From the NCBI GenBank assembly GCA_002011615.1, contig MTOH01000001.1, positions 1 to 64,000 on the forward strand: a stretch of DNA of 64,000 nucleotides, given 5' to 3'. Made by a program: the position numbers and the translations under genes. The notes below the pieces were generated by a model. That model saw nothing but the letters and a program-made list of their open reading frames with translations, did not search any database and was not told the origin of the DNA. Below, piece after piece: positions 18,349 through 27,430 of the stretch. Source of the stretch: Candidatus Hydrothermus pacificus. GTDB lineage: Bacteria; Hydrothermota; Hydrothermia; Hydrothermales; Hydrothermaceae. The first letter of the stretch is position 1. Each line of letters opens with the position of its first letter.

Positions 18349-18378
18349 ATTTTAATGTAAGTTTTTCGGTTATTTCAA
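18349..18378 (-). promoter_or_regulatory. Promoter of tRNA-Arg
   Basis: On the minus strand TTGAAA (18373-18378), 18 bases, TAAAAT (18349-18354), ending 12 bases before the mature tRNA 5' end. Confidence 0.7.
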
Positions 18379-18385
18379 GTGGCAC

Positions 18386-18416
18386 TTGACTTTAAGCCCT
18401 GCATTTTCTATATAAT
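18386..18416 (+). promoter_or_regulatory. Promoter of the rpsT-rpmH-rnpA cluster
   Basis: TTGACT (18386-18391) and TATAAT (18411-18416) with a 19-base spacer; an overlapping TATATA at 18409 would give 17. AAAAGGA precedes the rpsT ATG. Confidence 0.65.
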
Positions 18417-18448
18417 TAAACAACTAATAAATTTAAAAGGATTTTGAT

Positions 18449-18703
18449 ATGCCAAAGAAAAGTCTATCAGTTTTGAAAAGGATAAGACAGAACGAAAAAA
18501 GAAGATTAAGAAACAAGGCTTATAAAACCAGAATCAAGAATTTAATTAAAAAGATTGCAAGAGAAAAGGAGCCGGAGAAGAATAAAACCACATTGAATCT
18601 GCTTTATAAGTATGTGGATAAAGCTGTTAAAAAAGGGATTATTCACGAGAACAAGGGTGCACGTATTAAAAGTAAAGCTGTAAAACTTTTAACGCAGAAA
18701 TGA
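18449..18703 (+). CDS. rpsT: 30S ribosomal protein S20
   Basis: 84 residues, very basic, with the S20 pattern [19 protein letters not shown]...K..IK and a C-terminal helix rich in Lys and Ala. It binds 16S rRNA in the lower body of the small subunit. AAAAGGA is seven bases upstream of the ATG. The stop overlaps rpmH (ATGA), so S20 and L34 are coupled. A position directly ahead of rpmH is uncommon. Confidence 0.95.
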   Translation: MPKKSLSVLKRIRQNEKRRLRNKAYKTRIKNLIKKIAREKEPEKNKTTLNLLYKYVDKAVKKGIIHENKGARIKSKAVKLLTQK

Positions 18704-18834
18704 AAAGAACATACCAGCCAAGCAGAATAAAGAGGAAAAGAAGACACGGATTCAGAGCAAGAAAGAAAACAAAGAGTGGAAGAAAGATAATAAAGAGAAG
18801 AAGAAGTAGAGGAAGAAAAAGGCTGACCCACTGA
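18700..18834 (+). CDS. rpmH: 50S ribosomal protein L34
   Basis: 44 residues, almost all Arg and Lys: [19 protein letters not shown], then the SGR..I..RR.RGRKRL ending of L34. It shares ATGA with rpsT. Its stop TGA overlaps the CTG proposed as the rnpA start (CTGA), the same junction form as elsewhere in the window. Confidence 0.97.
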   Translation: MKRTYQPSRIKRKRRHGFRARKKTKSGRKIIKRRRSRGRKRLTH

Positions 18835-19154
18835 AACTGGATCAGAGTTTACCTAAAAAGGAAAGATTAAAAAATTTAGATTTTGTTTTTAAGCAGGGAA
18901 AATTTTTTAAAGGTAAGTTTTTGGTGCTTTATCATATTGAATCAGAACAAAGGAAATTCGGTGTTGCTGTGTCAAAAAGTGTAAAAAACAAGGTTAAAAA
19001 AAACAGGTTGAAAAGGCTTGTGAGGGAAGCATATAGAAAAAACAAGCATCTTTACAGAGGTATAAATGTATTTCTTGTAAGGCAAGAAGATGTCAGGTAT
19101 AATGATATAGAAAAGGAAATTATAAAACTTTCAGGGTTTTTGAAAAATGTTTAA
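18831..19154 (+). CDS. rnpA: Ribonuclease P protein component, probable CTG start
   Basis: 107 residues if begun at CTG 18831. The family-typical N-terminus ([18 protein letters not shown], then FLVLY) is encoded upstream of the first conventional start, TTG 18921. No ATG, GTG or TTG lies between 18921 and the in-frame stop at 18807. The CTG shares a CTGA overlap with the rpmH stop, and AAGG lies eight bases before it; CTG at 18837 is the alternative. The RNR-box-like segment [13 protein letters not shown] near 65-77 is intact. The protein assists the RNase P RNA in tRNA 5' processing. Confidence 0.88.
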   Translation: MKLDQSLPKKERLKNLDFVFKQGKFFKGKFLVLYHIESEQRKFGVAVSKSVKNKVKKNRLKRLVREAYRKNKHLYRGINVFLVRQEDVRYNDIEKEIIKLSGFLKNV

Positions 19155-19383
19155 GAAGTTGCTAACAGGAATTATAAAACTTTACAAAAAATTGATATCA
19201 CCCATTCTCCCTTCCTCATGTAGATTTTATCCGTCCTGTTCTGAATACTCAATTAACTCTATAGAAAAATACGGTATATTCAAGGGGTTGATACTGTCAA
19301 TATACAGGATTTTAAGGTGTAACCCTTTTTCAAAAGGGGGTGTCAACTTTCCTGAGGAGGACTTCAGGAGGATTTTCAGATGA
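19147..19383 (+). CDS. yidD: Membrane protein insertion efficiency factor YidD
   Basis: 78 residues with the family signature [15 protein letters not shown]......R..RCNPF and a GG.. tail. It is a small amphipathic peripheral membrane protein that aids YidC-dependent insertion. The start lies eight bases inside the rnpA end and the stop overlaps yidC (ATGA). Confidence 0.95.
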   Translation: MFKKLLTGIIKLYKKLISPILPSSCRFYPSCSEYSINSIEKYGIFKGLILSIYRILRCNPFSKGGVNFPEEDFRRIFR

Positions 19384-20834
19384 GAAAGGATTATTTATTT
19401 CTAATCGTTCTTTTTGTTTTTCTTGTTATTTATAACATTTTTATATTCAACACACTGAACAAAAAGAAGAACAAGGAACCTGCTCCCAGAAAAGAGGAAG
19501 TCAAGAAAGAAGAAGTTGTAAAGACAGAAATTCCAGTTTTCACGATGGACACTTTAAATCCCGTTATTGTAGAAAGTGACCTCTATAAGGTTTATATTGA
19601 CCCTTCAAGAGGTGTTATTTACAGGATAAATTTAAAGAATTACAGAAGTGATGGTAAACCAGATGTTGACATTTTAAATTCGCCTGTCTTTTTGTTTTCA
19701 GAGGATACAATACCTCTTTACAACTATAAGGGAGAAAAACATATTTTTCTGAATGACAATGAATCAAGGGTTCTGACATTTTCAGGAAAGGACCAAAGGT
19801 CTAAAGATTACAGGTTTTATGGAAACACATACAAATTTGACTATGCATCAGATAATTATGGAAACTTTCTTGTTTATTTTATGAAACCTGTTGATGAAAA
19901 AGAGGATATTAAAGAAAACCTTCTTTTAATTTATGAAAAGGGTAAAACAAAGAAATTTGACAGGAAAAAACTAAATGAATATAACTTTTCTAAAGACCTT
20001 TACTGGATTACCTCAAAATCCACATATTTTACATTTTCTATTATCTATTCAGGTGATTCAAAGCCTTTGAGCATTAAAAAAGTAAACGAATATTATTACC
20101 TGTTAAATTTCAAAAACAACAAAATTTCTTTTGAAAGTTATACTGGCCCAATTGACTATTTTCTTTTAAAAGAAATAGGTTATGGGATGGAAGGGGTCTA
20201 TCCTGCAGGCTGGTCTATTATGAAACCCTTTACCATAGGGATTCTCTATATATTCAGAACTTCAGCAAAATTTATAAAGAATTATGGACTGCTCATAATA
20301 ATTTTCTCACTTCTTATGAAAATCGTGTTCATGCCCCTTTCTCTGAAATCATTAAAATCCATGCAAAAGCTTTCCCAACTTCAACCCCGTTTAAAAGCAC
20401 TGCAGAAAGTCTATAAGGACGACCCTAAAAAACTACAGGAAGAAACTTTCAAACTTTACAGACAGATGGGAGTTAACCCATTTTCAGGTTGCCTTCCCCT
20501 TCTTTTCCAGCTTCCTATTTTCTGGGGACTCTATCAGGTTCTAAGATACGATATAATGTTCAGAAAAGCGCCTTTTATGCTCTGGATAACAGACCTTTCC
20601 CTGAAAGACCCTTACTACATACTCCCTGTATTGATGGGGATTACAAGCATCGCACAGCAGTTTTTACAGCCTGCTCAGGAAAAGCAAACAAGAAACATTG
20701 GATTTTTTATGGCTGCATTTATTACAATTATATTCTTAAATTTCCCTGCAGGACTTGTGCTTTACTGGTTTGTCTATAACCTGTGGGGAATTGTTGAGAC
20801 TCTGATTTTGAAAAAAATAGGGATTAAAAAATAA
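19380..20834 (+). CDS. yidC: Membrane protein insertase YidC
   Basis: 484 residues. One N-terminal membrane helix (about 5-22) is followed by a periplasmic beta domain of about 230 residues, typical of diderm YidC. The conserved five-helix core comes next, with [20 protein letters not shown] and a C-terminal FPAGLVLYW helix. It inserts membrane proteins with or without SecYEG. It sits in the classic rpmH-rnpA-yidD-yidC-khpB-mnmE order. Confidence 0.97.
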   Translation: MRKDYLFLIVLFVFLVIYNIFIFNTLNKKKNKEPAPRKEEVKKEEVVKTEIPVFTMDTLNPVIVESDLYKVYIDPSRGVIYRINLKNYRSDGKPDVDILNSPVFLFSEDTIPLYNYKGEKHIFLNDNESRVLTFSGKDQRSKDYRFYGNTYKFDYASDNYGNFLVYFMKPVDEKEDIKENLLLIYEKGKTKKFDRKKLNEYNFSKDLYWITSKSTYFTFSIIYSGDSKPLSIKKVNEYYYLLNFKNNKISFESYTGPIDYFLLKEIGYGMEGVYPAGWSIMKPFTIGILYIFRTSAKFIKNYGLLIIIFSLLMKIVFMPLSLKSLKSMQKLSQLQPRLKALQKVYKDDPKKLQEETFKLYRQMGVNPFSGCLPLLFQLPIFWGLYQVLRYDIMFRKAPFMLWITDLSLKDPYYILPVLMGITSIAQQFLQPAQEKQTRNIGFFMAAFITIIFLNFPAGLVLYWFVYNLWGIVETLILKKIGIKK

Positions 20835-20844
20835 GGGGTTTGTT

Positions 20845-21441
20845 ATGAGATATTACGAGGTTGAAGGAAAAACTCCGGAAGAAGCCATAAAAACCGCGCT
20901 TGAAGAAACTCAACTTGAAAGAAAGGATGTGAAAATAGAGATAATTTCTGAAGGAAGAGGGAAAAAACCTGCAAAGGTTCGGGTATATGTTGATTACCCG
21001 GAGTTTGAGTTTATAGAAAATTTCCTGTCTGGAATAGTTGAGAAAATGGGGGACAAAGGAGAATGCTATTTTTCCTTTAAAGACCCGAAGATTCATATAA
21101 ATTTAAAGACCAAAAAAAGTGACAGTGTTTTAATAGGTAAAAAGGGGCAAACCCTTGATGCCCTTGAATATCTCCTTTATCAGAGTTTTAAGAAACAATT
21201 TGGTGACTATAAAGTCTACCTTGATGTAAATGATTACAGGAAAAAAAGACTTGAATTTCTGATCCATAAGGCAAAGGCAATATGCAATGTTGTCAGAAGA
21301 ACAAGAAGAGAGATGTCCTTTGACCCTGTTGATGAAAATGAACTAAGGGTAATAAGAAATGCCCTGAAAAGGGAAAGCGATATAAAAATCTATCTTGTGA
21401 GAAAAGGAGAAGAAAGAATTCTGGTAATAGCTCCTAAATGA
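20845..21441 (+). CDS. khpB: RNA-binding protein KhpB (Jag/EloR)
   Basis: 198 residues with the three Jag parts in order: an N-terminal Jag_N domain (about 1-50, YEVEGKTPEEAI), a KH domain with IGKKGQTLDALEYLLY (about 93-108), and an R3H-like end (DPVDENELRVIRNALK). The protein binds RNA and in other bacteria forms a pair with KhpA. It overlaps mnmE by four bases. Confidence 0.94.
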   Translation: MRYYEVEGKTPEEAIKTALEETQLERKDVKIEIISEGRGKKPAKVRVYVDYPEFEFIENFLSGIVEKMGDKGECYFSFKDPKIHINLKTKKSDSVLIGKKGQTLDALEYLLYQSFKKQFGDYKVYLDVNDYRKKRLEFLIHKAKAICNVVRRTRREMSFDPVDENELRVIRNALKRESDIKIYLVRKGEERILVIAPK

Positions 21442-22796
21442 GCACTGTATGTGCAATCGCAACCCCACACGGGATTTCAGCACTGGCCATTATCAGAGTA
21501 ACCGGTCCGGATACAAAAGAAATATTAAAAAAAATTTTCTTTAAAAACCCTTCTGAAATATCTCCAAAAAGGATTTACAGGAGTTTTTTATATCACCCTG
21601 AAACAAAAGAAATACTGGATGAGGTAACATTCGTATTTTACAGGGAACCTGAAAGCTATACAGGTGAGGACATGCTCGAGATTATATCACACGGGGGTTA
21701 TATTGTGCCAAGACTGATAGAGGAAGCAATAATAAAAGCAGGAGCAGACCCTGCCCTACCCGGTGAATTCACAAAAAGAAGATTTTTAAATGGCAAAATA
21801 GACCTTTTACAGGCAGAAAGTATAAATGAGATTTCAAGGGCAACAACAAAGAGCGCTGTATCAATCACTCTGAGTAAGTTAAAAAGGGATGTTTCTAAAA
21901 GGTTTGGAGTTATTCAGGATGAAATAATAGACCTCGTAAAGGATTTTGAAGCTATAATAGATTTTCCTGAAGAGGACATCCCACCCCTTGATGACAGAGA
22001 AATTATGAAAAAGTATAATTCAATAATTAAAAAACTGGAAAATTTTATAGAGGAGGGAGAAAAGGGTAGAAAATTTCTGAAGGGCCCAAAAATAGCAATA
22101 TGCGGAAAAACAAATGTGGGTAAATCAACTCTTTTTAATGCTCTTTTAGAAAGGGAAAGGGCAATAGTATCAGAAATACCAGGAACAACGAGGGATTATA
22201 TATCAGAGGAGGTTTTTATAAAAGAAGTTTTAACAAAGGTTTTTGATACAGCGGGTATAAGAAAGACAAAAGGGAAGGTTGAAAAAATAGGAATTAAAAA
22301 AACAGAACAGATAATTGAACAAAGTGATATAATAGTGTACATGCTTGACGCATCATCTAAAAATGAAAAGCTGGATGGATTTATTAAAAATTTAAAAGAA
22401 AAAGAAAAGGAAATAATAGTGGTGTTCAATAAAATTGACAGGGGAATAAAAATTGACAGGAAAAAATTAAAAAGGGACTTAAAAGATATATCTTTCATTT
22501 TTGTAAGTGCAAAAGAAAGGAAAAACATTGACAAATTACGAAACTTAATAGAACAAAAAACAATGAAAATTTTTGGAGAACCTCATTTTTCCCTGAGTGA
22601 AAGGGAAAGCAGAATATGTGTGAAAGTTCTCACACTCATCAGGGAATCTTTTACAAGTTTTTCAAAAAAGTTGAGTGAAGAAATAGTTGTTCTCCCATTA
22701 AAAGAATCATTATCACTTATGAATGATTTAATAGGGATAGATGTTGAGGATAAAATCCTTGAAAAAATATTTGAGAATTTCTGCGTAGGCAAGTAG
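21438..22796 (+). CDS. mnmE: tRNA uridine-5-carboxymethylaminomethyl modification GTPase MnmE
   Basis: 452 residues. The N-terminal tetrahydrofolate-binding domain is followed by a helical domain holding an inserted G domain. G1 is GKTNVGKST, the G2 region IPGTTRDY, G3 DTAG, and the guanine motif NKID. The chain ends in the catalytic-type CVGK. With MnmG it modifies wobble U34 of several tRNAs. It is the last gene of the cluster and stops 11 bases from the convergent dtd. Confidence 0.97.
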   Translation: MSTVCAIATPHGISALAIIRVTGPDTKEILKKIFFKNPSEISPKRIYRSFLYHPETKEILDEVTFVFYREPESYTGEDMLEIISHGGYIVPRLIEEAIIKAGADPALPGEFTKRRFLNGKIDLLQAESINEISRATTKSAVSITLSKLKRDVSKRFGVIQDEIIDLVKDFEAIIDFPEEDIPPLDDREIMKKYNSIIKKLENFIEEGEKGRKFLKGPKIAICGKTNVGKSTLFNALLERERAIVSEIPGTTRDYISEEVFIKEVLTKVFDTAGIRKTKGKVEKIGIKKTEQIIEQSDIIVYMLDASSKNEKLDGFIKNLKEKEKEIIVVFNKIDRGIKIDRKKLKRDLKDISFIFVSAKERKNIDKLRNLIEQKTMKIFGEPHFSLSERESRICVKVLTLIRESFTSFSKKLSEEIVVLPLKESLSLMNDLIGIDVEDKILEKIFENFCVGK

Positions 22797-22807
22797 GTTC
22801 AGGAACT

Positions 22808-23266
22808 TTAACTATCACCAATTATATCTTTTTCAGTCAGGATAAAGGTAACAGGACCGTCATTTTTTATATGGATTTGCATTTTTGCACCAAAAACTCC
22901 TGTTTTAACATTCAAACCCAGATTTTTCAGTTTGTTTTCAAATATATCAAAAAATTCCTTTGCTCTTTCTGCCTCCATTGCCCTGTCAAAGGAAGGTCTT
23001 CTTCCTTTTCTCAGAGATGCACAAAGAGTAAAGTTTGAAACAAGTAGCACATCACCCCCTATTTCACCTATACTTTTATTCATCTTACCGTTTTTATCCT
23101 CAAAAACTCTGAGGTTTTTTATTTTATTAGCCATCTTATCAAGATATTCTTCCCTGTCATTCTTGCAGAATCCAACAAGCAAAACATATCCTTCACCTAT
23201 TTCTGATATGATTTTATTGTTCACCTTCACGCTTCCTCTTGAAACCCTTTGAACAACCACTATCAT
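22808..23266 (-). CDS. dtd: D-aminoacyl-tRNA deacylase
   Basis: 152 residues. Dtd hydrolyses D-amino acids off mischarged tRNA. The two signature motifs are present: SNFTL (usually SQFTL; position 2 here is Asn) and NDGPVTF, whose Gly-Pro forms the chirality filter. It is the last gene of the hslU operon and overlaps the DUF763 gene by four bases. Confidence 0.94.
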   Translation of the reverse strand: MIVVVQRVSRGSVKVNNKIISEIGEGYVLLVGFCKNDREEYLDKMANKIKNLRVFEDKNGKMNKSIGEIGGDVLLVSNFTLCASLRKGRRPSFDRAMEAERAKEFFDIFENKLKNLGLNVKTGVFGAKMQIHIKNDGPVTFILTEKDIIGDS

Positions 23267-24330
23267 ATAAAAACCTCCTCCATCTTTTTCAGCATTTTAA
23301 AATATTCTCTATTCCCCAGTTTTGCTCTTTTTAAAGCTTTTTCCATTATTTGAATTGTTTTATCATAATTTCTTTTATCAACCGGATAGGGGTATCCGTC
23401 CTTACCCCCGTGAGCAAATGAGTATTTTGCGGGGTCCTCAAAGGACAAAGGCGATGAGTACAAAAGGTTTGACAGTAGAGCAAGAGCACGCATTGTTTTG
23501 GGTCCTGTGCCTTTTATCAACAGCAACCCTTCAAAGTTCTCTGGTTTTCTTTCATAAGTCTCTGTTAAAACCTTTCTTAAATTTTCAGATTTTATATCCT
23601 TTAATAGAATTTCGTGTCTTTCCGGCATTTTAATCCTTTTTAGAAGTTTTATTTCTTTTATGATTTTATCAGGATTTTCACGTGATATTTCAGTAATTTT
23701 ATTCTGAGTATTTTTAACCTTTTTACTGACCAGATTAAGTGTAAACCCTTTTCTGGAAGTTATGATCCCGGTGTGAGGTTCTATAAAAAGGTTTGTAATA
23801 TCTTCACTGAACCAGTGATACCTTCTTGCCCATCCTTTTTTTTCATTCATGCCCTGCTGGATAACAACCCACCTGCCTTTCTTTGTAAAAATAAACACAT
23901 GATGATACAAGTTATACCCGTCCTGAACAAGAGTATTATCAATCTTTGCACTGAGTCTTGATGCTCTGATAAAATGATCAGAGTTCATACCCTGTTTTTC
24001 ACATATTTCTTCAATCTGGTGGGGTGTTTTTAAAGAAGTTTTGCCTTTACCACCTGCAATAAAAACAGGAATACCTCTCTGTTTTATGCCTTCCTTTATT
24101 GCACCCGTTAAAACAGTTGTTAATCCTGAAGAGTGCCAGTCAAAGCCAAGAAAACACCCAAAACTTTGAAACCATAGAGGATTGGAAAGTTTGCTCAGAA
24201 CATCATTCTCCCCCAGTTCATAATAAATGGCTTCAATGATAAGCCCACTCAATGTCTTCATCCTTTTAAAAAGCCACGCTGGTGCTTTACCCGGATGAAG
24301 GGGTAAATCTATTTCTCTTTTTTTAATCAT
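23263..24330 (-). CDS. DUF763 family protein with helix-hairpin-helix motif
   Basis: 355 residues. The N-terminal DUF763 signature is clear (LPLHPGKAPAWLF at 10-22, then GCFLGFDWHSSG). DUF763 proteins occur mostly in archaea and thermophilic bacteria and have no assigned function. The C-terminal third carries LLIKGTGPKTMRALALL, a helix-hairpin-helix of the kind DNA glycosylases and repair proteins use to grip the DNA backbone, so a nucleic-acid role is inferred. It starts inside the fusion gene (8-base overlap) and overlaps dtd. Confidence 0.82.
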   Translation of the reverse strand: MIKKREIDLPLHPGKAPAWLFKRMKTLSGLIIEAIYYELGENDVLSKLSNPLWFQSFGCFLGFDWHSSGLTTVLTGAIKEGIKQRGIPVFIAGGKGKTSLKTPHQIEEICEKQGMNSDHFIRASRLSAKIDNTLVQDGYNLYHHVFIFTKKGRWVVIQQGMNEKKGWARRYHWFSEDITNLFIEPHTGIITSRKGFTLNLVSKKVKNTQNKITEISRENPDKIIKEIKLLKRIKMPERHEILLKDIKSENLRKVLTETYERKPENFEGLLLIKGTGPKTMRALALLSNLLYSSPLSFEDPAKYSFAHGGKDGYPYPVDKRNYDKTIQIMEKALKRAKLGNREYFKMLKKMEEVFI

Positions 24331-27300
24331 TTTTCACAGCGTAAAAAACTTCAGAACTCAGTATAGGGTGTGGTGAGATACCAAGAATCTTTTCGTTTCT
24401 CAGACCAATAATCAGAGGATGATAAAGAAAAACACAGGGGGCTTTTTCAAGAACCTTCTGTTCTATAATTGTATAAAGCCTTTTCCTTTCTTCTATGTTC
24501 CTCTCTTTTCTTGCTTTCTCAATAAGTTCGTCTATTTCTTTATCTTTAAATCTTGTATGTTTTCTTTCAGATGAATGAAAAAGGGGGAAAATAAAAGCAT
24601 CCGGGTCAGGTGTATCAGCTCCCCAGCCTATCATTATGCTCTGGACACCCTCCCCTCTTGATTTTTCAAGCAGGTCCGCCCACTCAAGCCTTTCAGGTAT
24701 AACATTTATATTTAACTCTGCAAGAGCTTTCTTTATAAATTCGTATGCCTTATTATAAACCCCTCTGGGGTTATAACTTAAAACGAACTCAAATCCATTT
24801 TCAAACCCTGCTTTTTTTAAAAGTTCTCTTGCTTTTTCAATATCTTTATTATAACCTTTGAGATGATGGCTATAAAACTCATATCCGGGAGGGAAAACAC
24901 TCTTGGCAGGCAAAGCATTATCTTCAAAAATTTCCTCTACAAATTCCCTGGCAGATATCGCATAACATATAGCCTTTCTAACTTCAACAACATCAAAAGG
25001 TTTAACTTCGTTATTAAAATCAAGCTTCTGAATTGAAAGAGCAGGAACCTTCTCAAGGTTTTCCAGATATTCAGGAAAATCGGTTTTAAGTTCTTTCACT
25101 TCCTGAGGAGATAAACTGAGATAATGGAGCTTCCCATCTATTACGCTTTTAACATTTCTGTAAGGAGGATTTATTAAATACTCTATCCTGTGAAAATAGG
25201 GGGTTCCATAAAAGTATTTATCAAACCTCTCCAGAATAATTTTTTCACCTCTTTCCCATTCTTTAAGAACATAGGAACCAGCCCCGTACAGTCTTCCATT
25301 ATCCTCGCAGGTAATGCTGGCATTTAAAAGTGTTAGATTTGAAAGAAAGGGAGCAAAGGGATACTCAAGGTTTATTTCAAGGATATTCTCATCAATTATC
25401 TTTATTCCTTCAACTTCATCTGCTATTCCTTTAACATAATTCTCTGCTCCCTCAATCATTATGAAAAAGTTTTTATAAGTTCCCTTTAAAGCTTTTTTCA
25501 GAGAATCGTAAACTTCAAAAGGCGTCAGAACTTTCCCATTGTGGAAGTAAACATTTTTTCTTAAACTTATGGTGTATTTCATACCATCTCTTGATATTTC
25601 AAAATTGTCAGCGATACCGGGTAGAATTTTTGTTGAAACAGGAGAAAGTGTAAAAAGACCCTTATGAGCCCTTGCAACTATAGTATGAGAAATAGAATCT
25701 TCTGCCAGATAAGGATTTAGAGTAACAGGGTCTGATGTGATAACGAGTTTCAGAATTTCCTTTCTGGTTCCAATAATATCAGGTGGTTCAAAAAATCTCT
25801 TTCTCTGCATACCTTTAAAAAACTCTTCTATTTCCAGTTTTATTTTTTCTATCTCGTCCTTCATCCGTCTCTGGGTTTTATATATGTTCTCAAAAAACAT
25901 GGACACATTGCTTTGCCATATTGATAGATTATTGTCAAAATCCTTAATTGTATTTATCATTTCCAGAACTTTGCCCACACCGCTTTCAAGGGCAGGTATT
26001 TCTCTACCCAGACTTTCTGTTCTGTCTGCAATTTCCTGAGGGTTTGTATCTGTGTCATAAACAAAAACGCCTTTTTTCTCAAGAGAATAGGAAAGGTCTA
26101 TAATTTCCTTTATTTTAACCTCAGCTGAGCCAACAAGGGATTTAAGTTCTCTGGCAATTGTATCATCATCAAGCCCTGCTCTTTTTGTTTCTATTAAAGA
26201 ATAGATTGAAAGTATATCACCATCTTTAACAAGTGCCTTTAAAGAAAGGGTTCTCCTTTCAAGTATGTCCATGCTATCTTTTGCTTTGACCTCAATTTCC
26301 TTTAAACTATTCATATATTGAAACATGTCTCTTATAGAATCCACAAGGGAATAGGACTCCTTTTCCACTAAGGAGATTCTCTCCCTGAAAACTTCTCTAA
26401 AAACACTCTCAATTCTTTCTACCTCTTTTTTAAAATCACCTCTTTCCTGAGAATCGAATTGTTTTTCTGCATCTTCTAAAAGTCCTGTCCAGTTCTCAAT
26501 ATTTTTTGAAATTTCTTCAAGACTCCTGGAAACAACTTTTACTATCTTCTCAAAATCTTCCAGAAGAAGATTGATTTTCTCCCTGGGGAATTTCCTTTTC
26601 TCAGGAGATTTGAGAATCTTTAAAATCTTTTCATTGAACTCCAGGGTTTCATGAATTCCACTTATAAGGGAAATTAAATTGGATGCATTTTCTCCAATGG
26701 TAACTGTTTCTTCAGCAGTTAAAATAAACCTTTTAATAAAATCGTTAAGGTTTTTTATGGCGAGTTTGATATTTGCCAGAAAAGTCGAAATAGTAACAGA
26801 GGTGGTTTCAAGGATATCCTTACTCTCTTTAATCTTTTCAAAGAGCTCCTCAAAAAGCTTTTGTTTGGGTATAACATATTCAAGCTTTTCAATAAACCTT
26901 GATGAAAATTCTTCTGAACTTGTATAGTATTCCTTCAGTCTGGACAGGGGAACACGAAACTCCTCTATTTTTTCCTTCACTTTTTGAGTAAGTCTTGAGA
27001 GTTCCCTTGCAACCACACTCAATCCCGCACCTTTTTCTCCAAGATGAAACGCTCTTATCTCTGCATTCCTTGACACAAAAAATATATCCTCAAAGGCAGC
27101 AATAACTGAATCACCGAGAACCTCTATCCTTTTCAGGGAATTTATAATAGTTATGAATTCGTGATATTTTTCTTTTACAAAAAGGGAAAAATCACTTAAT
27201 CTACTGGAAAGAAAACTGACATCTTCGTAAACCCTGTTAACAGACAAAACCATATCCTGGAAATTTTTGTTTATCTCATCAACCTCTTTTTCAACCCTGA

Positions 27301-27430
27301 ATATAACTTCCCTGAATTCTTTACCCTCCTTCTGGAACTTCTGGGAAAAAAGGAAAATTTCATGGGCATTTTTTCTTATATTTTCAAGAAATACAGTTAC
27401 TTTATCATGAAATTCTGCAAGCTCTCTCAT
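24323..27430 (-). CDS. Chemoreceptor-like coiled coil fused to family 5 solute-binding domain
   Basis: 1035 residues. Residues 1-545 are long helices. Two stretches resemble the methyl-accepting chemoreceptor signalling hairpin: about 105-150 (NAEIRAFHLGEKGAG then VVARELSRLTQ) and about 405-450 (SIYSLIETKRAG then TIARELKSLV). Residues 555-1035 are an SBP_bac_5 (DppA/OppA-type) domain with LVITSDPVTLNP, DGMKYTISLRKNVYFHNG, IGWGADTPDPDAF and a conserved end. No signal peptide or membrane helix is present, so the peptide-binding domain should be cytoplasmic. It is coupled to the MEMO-like gene (ATGA). A soluble receptor for internal peptides is an inference. No transporter or chemotaxis gene is adjacent. 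Confidence 0.85.
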   Translation of the reverse strand: MRELAEFHDKVTVFLENIRKNAHEIFLFSQKFQKEGKEFREVIFRVEKEVDEINKNFQDMVLSVNRVYEDVSFLSSRLSDFSLFVKEKYHEFITIINSLKRIEVLGDSVIAAFEDIFFVSRNAEIRAFHLGEKGAGLSVVARELSRLTQKVKEKIEEFRVPLSRLKEYYTSSEEFSSRFIEKLEYVIPKQKLFEELFEKIKESKDILETTSVTISTFLANIKLAIKNLNDFIKRFILTAEETVTIGENASNLISLISGIHETLEFNEKILKILKSPEKRKFPREKINLLLEDFEKIVKVVSRSLEEISKNIENWTGLLEDAEKQFDSQERGDFKKEVERIESVFREVFRERISLVEKESYSLVDSIRDMFQYMNSLKEIEVKAKDSMDILERRTLSLKALVKDGDILSIYSLIETKRAGLDDDTIARELKSLVGSAEVKIKEIIDLSYSLEKKGVFVYDTDTNPQEIADRTESLGREIPALESGVGKVLEMINTIKDFDNNLSIWQSNVSMFFENIYKTQRRMKDEIEKIKLEIEEFFKGMQRKRFFEPPDIIGTRKEILKLVITSDPVTLNPYLAEDSISHTIVARAHKGLFTLSPVSTKILPGIADNFEISRDGMKYTISLRKNVYFHNGKVLTPFEVYDSLKKALKGTYKNFFIMIEGAENYVKGIADEVEGIKIIDENILEINLEYPFAPFLSNLTLLNASITCEDNGRLYGAGSYVLKEWERGEKIILERFDKYFYGTPYFHRIEYLINPPYRNVKSVIDGKLHYLSLSPQEVKELKTDFPEYLENLEKVPALSIQKLDFNNEVKPFDVVEVRKAICYAISAREFVEEIFEDNALPAKSVFPPGYEFYSHHLKGYNKDIEKARELLKKAGFENGFEFVLSYNPRGVYNKAYEFIKKALAELNINVIPERLEWADLLEKSRGEGVQSIMIGWGADTPDPDAFIFPLFHSSERKHTRFKDKEIDELIEKARKERNIEERKRLYTIIEQKVLEKAPCVFLYHPLIIGLRNEKILGISPHPILSSEVFYAVKND

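Noticed and set aside
18921..19154. Short rnpA starting at TTG
   Set aside because: It would remove the conserved N-terminal part of the RNase P protein, which is encoded just upstream.
18449..22796. Replication origin beside the rpmH-rnpA-yidC-mnmE cluster
   Set aside because: The cluster is often near oriC, but dnaA, dnaN and a box-rich AT region are not seen here.
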